Positions 44,962-56,600 of a DNA stretch of 64,000 nucleotides are shown one piece after another. The stretch is taken from assembly GCA_963931925.1 (NCBI GenBank), contig OZ007572.1, positions 24,544,034 to 24,608,033 of the forward strand, in the 5' to 3' direction. The first letter of the stretch is position 1; the number at the start of each line of letters is the position of its first letter. The stretch is from Onchidella celtica. Lineage: Eukaryota; Mollusca; Gastropoda; Systellommatophora; Onchidiidae. The translations under genes were made by a program, and so were the position numbers. The notes beneath the pieces were generated by a model. It was not told the origin of the DNA. It did not search any database and worked only from the letters and a program-made list of their open reading frames with translations.

Positions 44962-45127
44962 CTGACAAGCTTTTAATCCTCTCCAGCATTTTCTTATCCT
45001 TTATGTCTGTCTGCAGCTTCCGGTTCAATAGATGAAATCCAGTATAGCACGTAATGAGCAAGTACAGGCAAAGAATGGAATAAGCTACTTTCCGAAATGT
45101 AATCCTCTGCCGTTGCCAAAAACTCAT
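44962..45127 (-). CDS. First coding exon of a putative type II membrane protein
   Basis: The exon encodes 55 residues plus one base. It begins Met-Ser-Phe-Trp, with a basic cytosolic stretch (QRQRITFRK) followed by about 20 hydrophobic residues (VAYSILCLYLLITCYTG). A polar, charged stem with coiled-coil-like spacing follows (KLQTDIKDKKMLERIKSLS). It ends at CAG followed by GTAATG, a good splice donor. A short basic N-terminus, one membrane segment and a polar stem are typical of Golgi type II enzymes such as glycosyltransferases or sulfotransferases, but no catalytic part is in view and I do not recognise the family. An in-frame upstream ATG at 45160 is an alternative start. An in-frame stop lies just before it. 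The gene is divergent from THUMPD3. Confidence 0.6.
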
Positions 45128-45169
45128 GATTAAGTGTGTGATTCTGCATCCAACATGCACTTACAAAAT

Positions 45170-47455
45170 CACAGCTGTCTTCAAACACCTACGTTAGTCA
45201 TACTCATTATCAATATAATTTTATCCATTTATATTTAGCATTATAACTTATGAGTGTCCAAATTGCAATTCCATGAAATGAAAAACTGTATCATCACATG
45301 GGTCTCAAAATTACTATTAAACTAGTTCCATTTTAATATTAAACTTGAGGTAACAAGGCAGAAAAATTACTGTTTCTATCTTCAACACAAGGGTGTCCAG
45401 CATAACACTATCAATATCATGAATAATATTATATTTTTTATGCTTTGTGATTCAAAATCATCATGACTGAAAATTTGTTGTTTGTTGATTTTTTAAATTT
45501 GTTTATTGTTGAAACTTTCTGCTGAAATCCTTCATCTCGTTTTAAGTTGTTTTACATACTGTTCTCCTCTTCACTGATGTTCACTATCAATTAGGCCTAG
45601 GCCTAATCACAACTGGAAGATGATTTAATTTGTCTCTTCTAAAAAACTTGTTCTACTTTCTAGACTATATTTCTTGTGCAGCAGTCTCCTTAGCTTGAAC
45701 CACAATCAAAGTTTAATAAATTGACTTTTTCAAACGATGAAGAATATGACCTGAATGTCTATCAATTCACTTCACAGAAACTAGTAAGCGAAGTTACCAT
45801 GCCATCAACATTGTTCAAATGCTGGTTTAGTTCCATTCAATTGCATGTGTAGCCACCTCTCTTGGCACGACTTCCATCAACGTCTCCCGTCACGAACTCG
45901 CTGCTAGCGCCAACGTATTTTCTCAAACTTGGCCCTACATTTCTAACCTGCTGCTGTGTAACACCTCAGTCAAAGCCATTTCTCAGAGAGATAAGGAGAT
46001 TTAATTTCAAATGTCAATGGCAATAGTCTGTGAATCACAACAGCCATTGTCAGTTAGCATGAACAATTGCGATACGACCAAAATGAAAACATCGAACTAT
46101 TTTATCGATATTTGTACTTTTGCCCACAGAGAAGTTAGCAAACATTTTTATTTGACTAGGGAAGTCATAGGCAAAGTGAAAATTCAATTTAATGCCAACA
46201 TCACGAATACAAAAAAAAAAATAAAAATGTAAATATATGAAATTTGTAATGACTTCAGGCGGGCCCGTGTGCATTACATTTTGATCATTCGAAAAAACAG
46301 GGTGTATGAAATGGATGCGTAATTCTTTATTGTTTGTTTTTAAGATGGGGGTTTGCAACATACAACCTACTCTTTTTCCCCACATTTTAACAAAGAAATG
46401 AATCATTAACATAAAAATAATGAACTATAGATCTAAGCTATTTCATCAGTTATAATTTTAGCACTGAATTAACAGTGGAAACTGACAAACAAAAAGAAAA
46501 CAGGGTCATTAATAAGTCATCTTTATTAGGAATAATTTCCGTGAATGATTTTAGAAATAAATTGAGTCCCGAAATTGAATAAGCCATATGTTTTACAAAG
46601 TGTCCACAGTCGCTTCACTGAACAGATAGCAGCTGAGGAATCATCTCATTTATCACCACGACTTTAAAATAGATAGAAGTTGCACTGTGTCATACGTGGA
46701 TTATCGCTGAGATGGACTGTGATAATTAAAGAATATCATCATCATAATTTGTTTGTTTATCCAACAATTTGTCAAAAAGTTTAATTAAATATGAGCATGT
46801 GAGCTAGGATTTGTATCCTCTTGATTAATTTGATATATCATCAGCATTCTCGGCTTTCCTACAACATTTAATTGTTTACTACGATGATGCCAGGGACTTA
46901 TTACATGTAATATATTTTGAGTTAGCAGTTTCACTTAATAAAAACATCTTTACATTATCAAAAAAAAAAAAAAAAAAAAGCAAATTAATAGGGATGAAAA
47001 ACTGAAAATTTCAAAAAGTTTTTATGTTGATTTATATCAGTAATTGCCTGCATTATTATTACTATTATCATTTTTATCATTTATTACACTATCATATGTG
47101 TTCTGAATTTTCCTCTGCTCAAGTTTTTTTTTACCATCAATTCAGAGAAATTTTGCACATTTGTACCATATGGTATGTTTCAGAAAGAGTTGAAAGACAA
47201 CAGTCCTCCACCTCCAGTGAACAATAACATCTCATTACTCCAGAGTCCAGGATCATGCAACCGACAAAACATGGAATAAGTGTTTTTTTTTAAATGCAAC
47301 CTGGCATTAAGATATATTTTTTCGATTACTATTCCTGCAAAAAGTTAGAGCCTTATTTTACGGATTAGTTCTTGAAGGGGTGCACGCGACCATATTCTGC
47401 TACGAACCAGGCAAGATTTACTAGATTTACTCTAGCCTACCACTGTACCAGTGTG
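45170..47455. promoter_or_regulatory. Intergenic region between divergent genes
   Basis: About 2.3 kb separates the start of the minus-strand exon from THUMPD3. A small CpG-bearing patch at about 45875-45930 (CACGAACTCGCTGCTAGCGC) stands out in AT-rich surroundings and might be a promoter or untranslated exon of the minus-strand gene. A poly-A run lies at about 46960-46979. No TATA box is convincing upstream of THUMPD3. The boundaries of any promoter are inference. Confidence 0.35.
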
Positions 47456-47471
47456 ATCCGCTGGTTTCAAC

Positions 47472-47660
47472 ATGGCTTCTACTTCTAGTCAAGAAGAAGT
47501 GAACGATTCACAGAATGAAGAATATTGTATTATTGAAGCCTCGGTTGTTACCGGCTTTGAAGAGTCAGCTCGTGGTGAGGCAAGAGAAAAGTTTGGGACA
47601 GACGTCAAAGCTGCCAGAGGAAGGATATCATGGCGAGTTCCATTCTCTAGAGTAAAAGAT
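47472..47660 (+). CDS. THUMPD3: THUMPD3 exon 1 (residues 1-63)
   Basis: Start codon to a phase-0 donor, GAT followed by GTGAGT. It encodes the conserved VVTGFEESARGEAREKFG segment that opens the THUMP-associated domain. Confidence 0.93.
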
Positions 47661-50600
47661 GTGAGTAGGCTGATATATCTAATCTAGATCTAGATCTTGA
47701 TCTCTAGATCTATGCCTCGTTATTCTATTCTCCGCACTGTTGTAATTTCGAGAGTTACAGCAGCGTTTTTTTTCAAGATTCTCATCAATAAAACATTAAA
47801 AGACATCAAATTTGTCCCAGTAACTCCCAGATTAGGATGCATTGCTGAAAATTGCCAAGGCCAATGCTCTTATGTTTCTCACCCACTGTGAGAACCATAG
47901 ACCACTGGATTCTAGTCTTGATCTTAGGCTATAAATTTGTCATATCATCATTTTTCTGTTCTTTTTTTGTTTTAACTAATTAAAAAAATGTTTTACAGTA
48001 GCCAACATATTAAACTGAAAATGTTGAAAATGAAAATTATATTTATTGCAGTGTAAATGGAAAGAAAATGGGATTTTTGATATTTTTCCACTTAAATATC
48101 TTTGTTTTAAACAAACTAGTGCTAGATAGATCTAGATAGATCTAAACTGAAATTATAACCATTGTTACACATGGAAAAGAAAACTGTTGGATTCAGCTAG
48201 TAGCCTAAGTAGCCGACGTCTTGCACAATGGTTCACCAAAGGCAGAGTCAAGTTACTGTAAAGTTCTTTCTCTCTCTTCCCCCACAGAAAAGCAATGCTA
48301 GCGACTGCAGACATTGCAGTTTATAGCATCGTGATAGTGTGTCCTAAAAGAGATCAGTTGACAGAAAATCAGTGCTATCTCAGTATCTGTCATGTCTTTT
48401 GACTCAAATTAGTACTAGTAGTCCAGATTCGCCTACATGTTCGTGCTGCCTGTTTGAAAACACAGAGCGAGTGAGAATGGGTTTAACCTCTTTTGCCTAA
48501 GGATGCCCTTGCATAATTTGTGTTCTTGTTCTTTTATAGTGATTTGGGCTACCTACCTTGAAACTGATGTTTTGAACTTAGCCTCATGTCTTATTGTTAA
48601 ATCAAAACTCTTGACACATGGTCCCATATGGCTTTCAGTTTAACCATTATTTACTGTATTTGGGGCTTTTGTACCAAGCTGCAGCACAGCTGAAGACATC
48701 CTAGCAATACTTGTGTCATGCATTTTTTACTAGAGATGTGAAGAATTTAGTAAACATAAATGCCAGTGGTATAACCACTCTAAGTGTTAGTAAGCGTCAA
48801 TCAAGCCCCTTGGTGATGTGATTGCCATATTATATATTGATGTGCATTGAAATGTGTCATCCAACAATGAAAAGTATTAACCCTTTGAGGGCCTGATTTT
48901 CTCCTCATCACATCTCTGGCCTCCTGAACTCATGGTAACAAATGTTAGGGTAGTCCACATCTGACTGCTGGTGAATAGGGATCTTGACACTGTAGGGCAT
49001 CACAGGTACACCAGTGAACAGGTTTCATCAGATTAAATTGTATGCCTTGAAATCAGAAAGCTTCTGTGAACAAACATTTATTGTAACGTTATTAATCCTG
49101 TGGTAGTGCTGCCCTGAAGTCAAAATATGGCAGAAAGAAAAAGAGAAAGTTGTTTGCAGCAAAGCCTCAGGTAAGAAATAAAACAGAAACAATAGAAGGC
49201 AAAGGAAAATTTTGCCACATATTTGACTTTGCATCAAGCCTTTTTGCAATCCCATAGATTTTGTGTTGTTTTTTTTACTGAGATTGCTGCCCTGAACCAT
49301 TTTGCCAAAGTGTGGATGATTCTGTGAGGAACAAAGAAGACTAAAGAAATCTTAAAGGGCATTTGAAAAGCTGAATTGAAAAAAATTGAAACTGTATAAA
49401 TTGAAAGTAGCATTAATGTTTCCTTGTTGAGGTTTAGTTTAGTTGTTTTTTTTAAAATAAATGTCCTTAATCTTCCTCATTAGGTGATCAAAATGGGCTC
49501 GATTGACAACTGCAGAGTTGTGGTGCATAGTGTTCCATATTTCAAGTTCACAGACCAGGTGAAGTAACAGTACCTTTTTATAATTGGTTATCTCTTCTAC
49601 TGTAAGGAAGACATTGCTTCATCACTGTATTCACAAATGTATGTATGTTTGCACCTGAAAAATGAATTTTATTTCTTTCCCTTAATTTTCACAGCCAAAT
49701 AACAAAGTGATATTGAAAGTGTAAACTTTATGAAGTAATTGCACAAAAGTTGTATTCATAGTGACTACCCAAAGAATGGTCTTAACCACTGAATAAACCT
49801 GCCTTACATTAGCTACTACTTTTGTAGCCCACATTTAATTAGTGGAAAGAGTTTTGCTATGTCATGACAACAAAGATTCACCACTTTGAAAAGGAAAAAT
49901 ACCGAATCTTTGTACTTGTGAGGTATCAGTCTCTGTCGTTGCAATTCTTCATTCTTCATGCGCATAGAATTATTAAGGATAATCATTTCTTTCCACTATA
50001 TTTTTTTCTCTTTACAACAGTTTGACAGTCTTGCACGACTGCAGCAAATGATCCTGGATATTGATTGGGCACCAGGCTTGAAAGTTTGGCAACATATCTA
50101 CAACTTCCCGCACCCTATTCCCCCCAAACCTGATGTGATTCCAAATGCAGAAGAGCTTGTAGACGTTGTAATTGCTACAAGACGACAATCATCTGAAACC
50201 AAAGAATCCAAAAAGAGCAGGAAGGGTGGAAGAGGAAAGAAGAAAGAGAAAAGAAAAGGTAAAGGTGGGGGCAAAGAGGGGCAGAATAATAGCACTGGTA
50301 GCAGTGAGTTGGAGGCCAAAGACTCAGCTGACGCAGAGAGGTTAGAAGGATCATCTGGAGACCGTGAAGAGAATTTAAGCAACACATTAAAAGAAGATGA
50401 TCAGTGTAGTGAATCATGTATGGATGGAAGAGAGGATTCAAGAACAGTTGGCGATGAAACGTTTGGAGAATTCCATACGGGCTCCGGACCAACTGAAACT
50501 GGATCTACGGATAATACTGAGGACAAAAATGGCAATCTTCAAAATAGAGAACCTCCAGGGATAAACTATGAACCCAAAACTGTGATCATCAAACAGCGAG

Positions 50601-53600
50601 GAGGAATAGAACCAAAAATTGATATCAGAGTTCTTCCTGAACCTACAGTATTTCCAGCTGAAGTCAGAGATAACGAGGAGAGGAATCTTGAACCCATGGA
50701 TGTTGATATGTCAAGTCTCAGCATTAATATCTCAACGACAAGTTTTGTAGATGCTGAAGGAAGCAGCAACACTGACACTGGTGAGAAATTTTTGGATGCC
50801 ATTTCTTCTACTGTACCAGAGGAACAATCTGACAGATCTTCCGCTGGAAAGAAAAGCCTGAGTGATATTTCAGAGGTTGAGCAAGTCAAAGAGGTACCAG
50901 CAGATTCAGAAAAGGCTGGAGAAGATATGGGTACACCTGGAAAAGTACCTGTTGATCAACAGGCGCAGGTGTCAAAAGGAAATGGTAACCCGCCCTCTCT
51001 GGGACATAATTTAAGTGCAGCAGAGTTTGCAACTACGATTATTAAGAGATTAACATCGCCTCCCGAATCTCCCATGAAAAAGCCCATATCAGGCTCAAAG
51101 TCACCAAAATCCACCAATTGTGTAACACCACCTCCAACACCAGTTGCATATGTAGGAAATCCTTTCTCTCCAGGGCTTGTTGTTTCAACGGAGAATTCCC
51201 CATCAGCACCTGACTGTGTTGGGCAAGACATTACAGGCAGCAGTGTTGATCCACCTTGTTATTCAATCCTACCCACTCCTGTCTGTGCAAGCACTAAATC
51301 TCCAGAAGCTGATGCAATATCACTTTCAAAACCAGCAACAGGAGTACCTGCCAAGTCATCACCGGAATCAATTGCATCTTCACAAGGAAGCCCCAATAGA
51401 ATGCAAGCTATTGAAGAATGCTCTAGCGAAGAAAAAGTAGAGGCTGCAGCCAAAAAGTCCCCAACAAAGAAAGAGAGAGATCCAACCAAGCCAACATTCA
51501 GAGTCACATGCAACCGTATAGGCGATTCCCATCCATTTGATTCATCCTCGGCCGCAGCTAGTTTTGGAAGTGCAGTTATTACCTATTTCAAGTGGTCAGT
51601 TGATTTGAAAAATTTCGATATCGAGGTAAGAAATTTATTTTCATAATTATATTTCAGCATGCTCTATCAGCTTTAAGTTGAAGGATCGGGGCTCCATTTA
51701 TTTTTTTAGTGTGAGCTTTGCATGTAAATGTCAAATTTATTGACAAGTGAATTTTCCTAACTGTTCTTGATGTTGAAATAAGTGAGCCAAGTACAAAAGC
51801 TGTACATTTGATAGAGCCGATCCTCATTTTGCATTCATCTGCTTTAAATGGATTGGTATGCTTCATTTGAATGCAAGAAGTGTGTGAACCAGGAAAGATA
51901 AATGATGCCACATATTATTATTAACCGTTTGAGCCCTGACCTTCTGATTTTTCCTGCACTGTGTCCCTGGCCTTCTGAGCTCAGGTGACAATGTTAGGCA
52001 CTCTGCACCAGCCTCCTGATGAATACGGATATAGACAGCATAGCATGTCACCAGTGAACAGGCTTTATCAAGTTAAGCTTAGATTAATGTTGGTTTGAAG
52101 GTCTTACAAATTTTAAAAATAAAATTTACTTTCTAGAAAACAAAATTGCCTGCAGATTAATGTTGTTGTTATGAATTATGGGCTTGCCACCTAATGCCTT
52201 TGTGTGTGGTGTTTATGCTTTCGGTGCTTTCTATTGTTTGCAGGTCCTATTAAATATTGATAATGAGGAAGTGACCGTTTCACTGGCATTAACCAAGAGC
52301 AGTCTACACAATAGAAACTTGGTGGCATTTGGACCTACAACCCTCAGGGCAACAATTTGTTACAACATGCTGAGGTTTGCATTGTGTCTCTGTTTTATTG
52401 AAATCACATATAGATAAGGTACAAATTGCATGTTTAACAAGGCACATTTTTTGTATGTCAAAAATTGACCCAAAAAAAGCTGTATCGAGCAAAGCCTTGC
52501 ATAAGAAATAATAAGCAAACAATGCAATGAAAATACAAAGAAAAAGGGAAGACAGAAAATGCCGATATTTCAGTTAAAATGTTTCTGAAGTTTTTCTGTG
52601 GTTTTTATAATGTTTTTTGCATTTAAAATAAAAAAATATTGCTTCATGCCATTTTTGGGATACAGGGAGAAAACAAGCATTTTTATTTTGAAGTGGTTGT
52701 GAGTATCAAGGACAGTTCTGCAATCTGCAACTTTAACCCTTTTGAGATGGGGGTATTCTGGATGCTGCCCATCTAGAAAGACGGAAGATTTACAGGACAA
52801 AAAAACAATACTGTATTTACAAAGAGTAAATCTGCCATTGATACATACAGATCCCTGGATTTTATGAAACAAGCGTTATGATTGGCTATAACAAGACCAT
52901 GACATGACTAATCAGAACTGCTTTCTCAATGGGCCATTAATCGCCCCCTTTGTCTTTTTCACCATAGAGAACAATACAGTTGGGCTGATGTTTGGCCCCA
53001 TCGTCTTTTCCACAGTAAAATATTTGGGCCAGTCATCGGTGTTATCATCTTCTGAGGGTTGACCCATATTGTCAACAGTGGAGAGTCTTACTAATGCCTT
53101 TGAAATTTGAAGCTGCTGAGTGTGCCTTACACCTAGCAAGTTGAGGAGGGAAAGAGTGTATGTTTAACTTTGGATCTATAAAGAGTTGAAAAACGTAGGC
53201 TGTCATGATTACTTGAGAAAGTTTTAGAAAAGAAAAGATAAGAATAAAGATCCCTAGATAGAAAGAGAAATTAGTGTGTTAAAATCAAAATTTTATCACT
53301 TGTTTTGATAATGTTATATCTTTGACACCTTAATTTAATGTGTATGTTGTTACTTTTGTATGATTTCAGATTGTGTCACATCAAAAATGGAGATTTTGTA
53401 TGTGACCCCATGTGTGGCACTTCGGCAATCCCTATAGAAGGAGCTCTGAACTGGCAAAACTGTTATCATTTTGGTGGGGATTTTCACGAAAAGGCTATTG
53501 AACGAACAGTACAGAACATTGCAGCAGTTCAGGCTAAATTGAAAGAAGAAAATAAGTAAGATTCTGCAATACTTTTTTACTTACTCCATATCCCATTAAA

Positions 53601-56600
53601 CCATTTCTCCCACATTTATCATTTTATGAGACAAATACACCTCAAGTAATACATCTTTATTGTCTTCAGGTGCAATGAGCTGGTACTCTCTGTCTCTGCT
53701 TGAAAGTTTGCAGGAGAACTAAGTTTTTAATGAACCAAAAATAGTATCATCATTTCTTTAGTATTTCGACTCGTGTTTCCCATCACAATATATGTTTACT
53801 GCAAGCAAAGATACTAGATATTGGATATTTCATACATTTCATTTGCTCAGTGGAGATGACAAAATTTTTTTAGATGAAGATATGTAAAATACAGTGGAGC
53901 CCGAAGTCGTCGGGAATTGGATTCCAGTTTGATTTACCAAAGTTTGATTTACCTCTGGGCAGAGAAAATAACCACTACCATGCTGTTTGCCCCATACCAT
54001 ACATGTAATTACATTCCCTTGCAGAAACCCCCCTCCCCAGCATACACACACAAGAAAAGAACACGTAGGAACCTGTATGAGTCGTGAGATCTTTTGATTA
54101 TTATTTTCCTTAGAAGTGACCGTACCGTAGCAGTAAAACAAAAAAGCAGCGTTGAATAGCTTAGGCCTCGTTGAACTGTTCTGGTCAGCGAACTCTGTTC
54201 CCTTTTTTTATCATGACTGCATGTATTGTGTGTGACGTCATCAATCGATAAGACATTCTCCCGTGTATGATGTTCAAATGCAAGACTGTAGGCCTACTTC
54301 GTTGTCTCACCTTGCTATCAGTTGTGTGGAATTACTATTATGCAATGTAAAATGCCATACTCATCCTCCCTCCCCATCGAGGGTAATGTGGTGACTGTGT
54401 AAACACTGCAGCAACGTATTTGTAGTACTGAATTGCTAAGAATTTTGTGTAAGTGAGGCCTTTGTTCCTCCAGGGCCATGCCATGATTATTACGCTTAAT
54501 ACAGTCATGTGGTGCTGTATAGCTTCGGGAGCATTACCTAAGTGTGTAGCAAAATGGCTCTATATTATATGAGCATTATGGACACACAGTACGGCTGGTT
54601 TTACTGTGTGTAATTTATGTTCTACGGTATACTGTGTCTTGGCTGTACCTGTTGTGGTTACGTCAGCAATCGATAAATTTACTGGTCATAATGCGAGCAC
54701 CATCTCACATATGCGCATTGTTGGCTGACATCATTGGTCACTGGGGCAGAATCACGCTGTCGGACAGACACATAGGAGGAAGGTTCTGCAGCCTACCCAT
54801 TGCATCATTTTTGGCACCTCTACCCTCCCCCTCAATCACTGCTAAGAGTAAAGAGTTGTTGAACAGTCCCATGTCACCGTATTTGCGGAAATTAGTTTTT
54901 ACATTGAGGATGAACGTGCACAATCAGTTCGATTTACCAGAATTGGGGCGGTTTGAACTTGAATTAGCAGTAAATGTTTAATAGAGATAAAGAAGAAAAA
55001 AAATACCTCATTTCAAGATCACCTCAATTTAATAGAAATTCGAATTACCAAAGTTCGGTTTACATGGACTCCACTGTACGTATTAACATTTGCATGATAC
55101 TAAGCTATACAAAATCTACTTCAGGAACTCCGTGAAAATTGATGCTGTGCAGTGGAACATTCAGCAGTTTCCCTTGAGAGATGAATGTGTGGATGTTTTC
55201 ATATCAGACTTGGTGAGTGCAGTAAAGCTGGTTTGAAAAATGGTTTACTTTATAACGAGCACATTATTGATGGCCAACCACATGTATATTAGTAGAGAAC
55301 AGATGTTATAAGTACTTTGGGTCTTTGATGCAAAAACAGCTGACGTGAACTGAATCAATTTACAAATTTCTTTATTCAGTGTCAAATATTAATGTTAGCA
55401 TAATAAAAGAAAAAAAAATTGGCTCGCAAAATTCTTTATGCATTCATAAATTTTAGGATAAGCATCACATAAAATTTATTCACTGTGGAAAACTGATTTT
55501 GTTGGATTATTAAAACAATGTCAATAAGGAAAAGTTCTGCATCAGACAAAAGAAGTCAGTAGTTTGAAATTTTGCATTTATGGTCACTAGCAACTGTTAA
55601 AAAATCTGAGATATTCACATGTGAATTTATTTGGTATTTATCTTTTGGAATGCCAGCATGCATGAACTGATGTTTTTATGTCATGTAGAGCAATGATGTG
55701 TTGGAATAACTCAATTTTTTTTTTTTTTCATAGCCCTTTGGACATAGGTGAGTACCATACTGTTAATTATGACTGAGAAGAATGTAGCAGGTATGATGAA
55801 TTTGGCTAATCTAGGCAAAATTATCTGTTTATGGTATTCAGTCCATAAAAAATTGTCATCATAAAAACTAACTGCCCTCTTTTGGTAGATATCTGAGAGC
55901 AATATTTCCATAATCAGGTGGTTTAGTTTTGATGTGTGAAAGTTTTGTGATTTTTGTGTCAACCCTGGCAAAATAAATCTTTGCAAATTGTTCTTGTACC
56001 AAGACCAGCTGCATATCAAGAGCGTCCGACATATTGACAATGCCACTTAGGTTCGAAGCAAAGGCTAATAGATCTTTTGTTACACCACAATTCCTTAAAG
56101 AATACACAGGTGTTATAGCAATGTGTGAAGAGTGGCCGCGTGGAACGCAATTTCCAGAAGTTACACTTTTCGATTCATTTCAGAACACTTTCTTCTGTTC
56201 AACTCAGTAGTTGTGGCTCAAAATCAACAAAAGCATTGAAAATATAGCGAGCTTGAAGACCTTTTAAAATATGCCCAGATACACCTTTATGTATTGCTAT
56301 GGACAATATGATATTTTGTAGAATTTAAGGCTCGGCGATTAAAAAGGATTTCATAAGTATATTGGAGGCCTTACTTCCTTCATAATAGGACGTCCAACCA
56401 GATTGTTTTGAGTACATATCATTGTCCATCTCACGTACTGGCCTCTCAGTCGCTTGTTGGTTTTGAGATATTATCTGATATGACTACCGTTTCATTGTTC
56501 ATTGTGAGATCTACATTCTCACAACGAAGTGTATCAATATCTTTAATTGTTTTGAAGTTGTAAGTAGAAACTTTTTTGCCACATCCAATGATAACAAAAG

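Noticed and set aside
54634-54981. 115-residue frame inside the intronic pogo-like element as a transposase remnant
   Set aside because: No DDE or helix-turn-helix features are visible, and the matching frame in the copy at 61410-62681 is not clearly under constraint.
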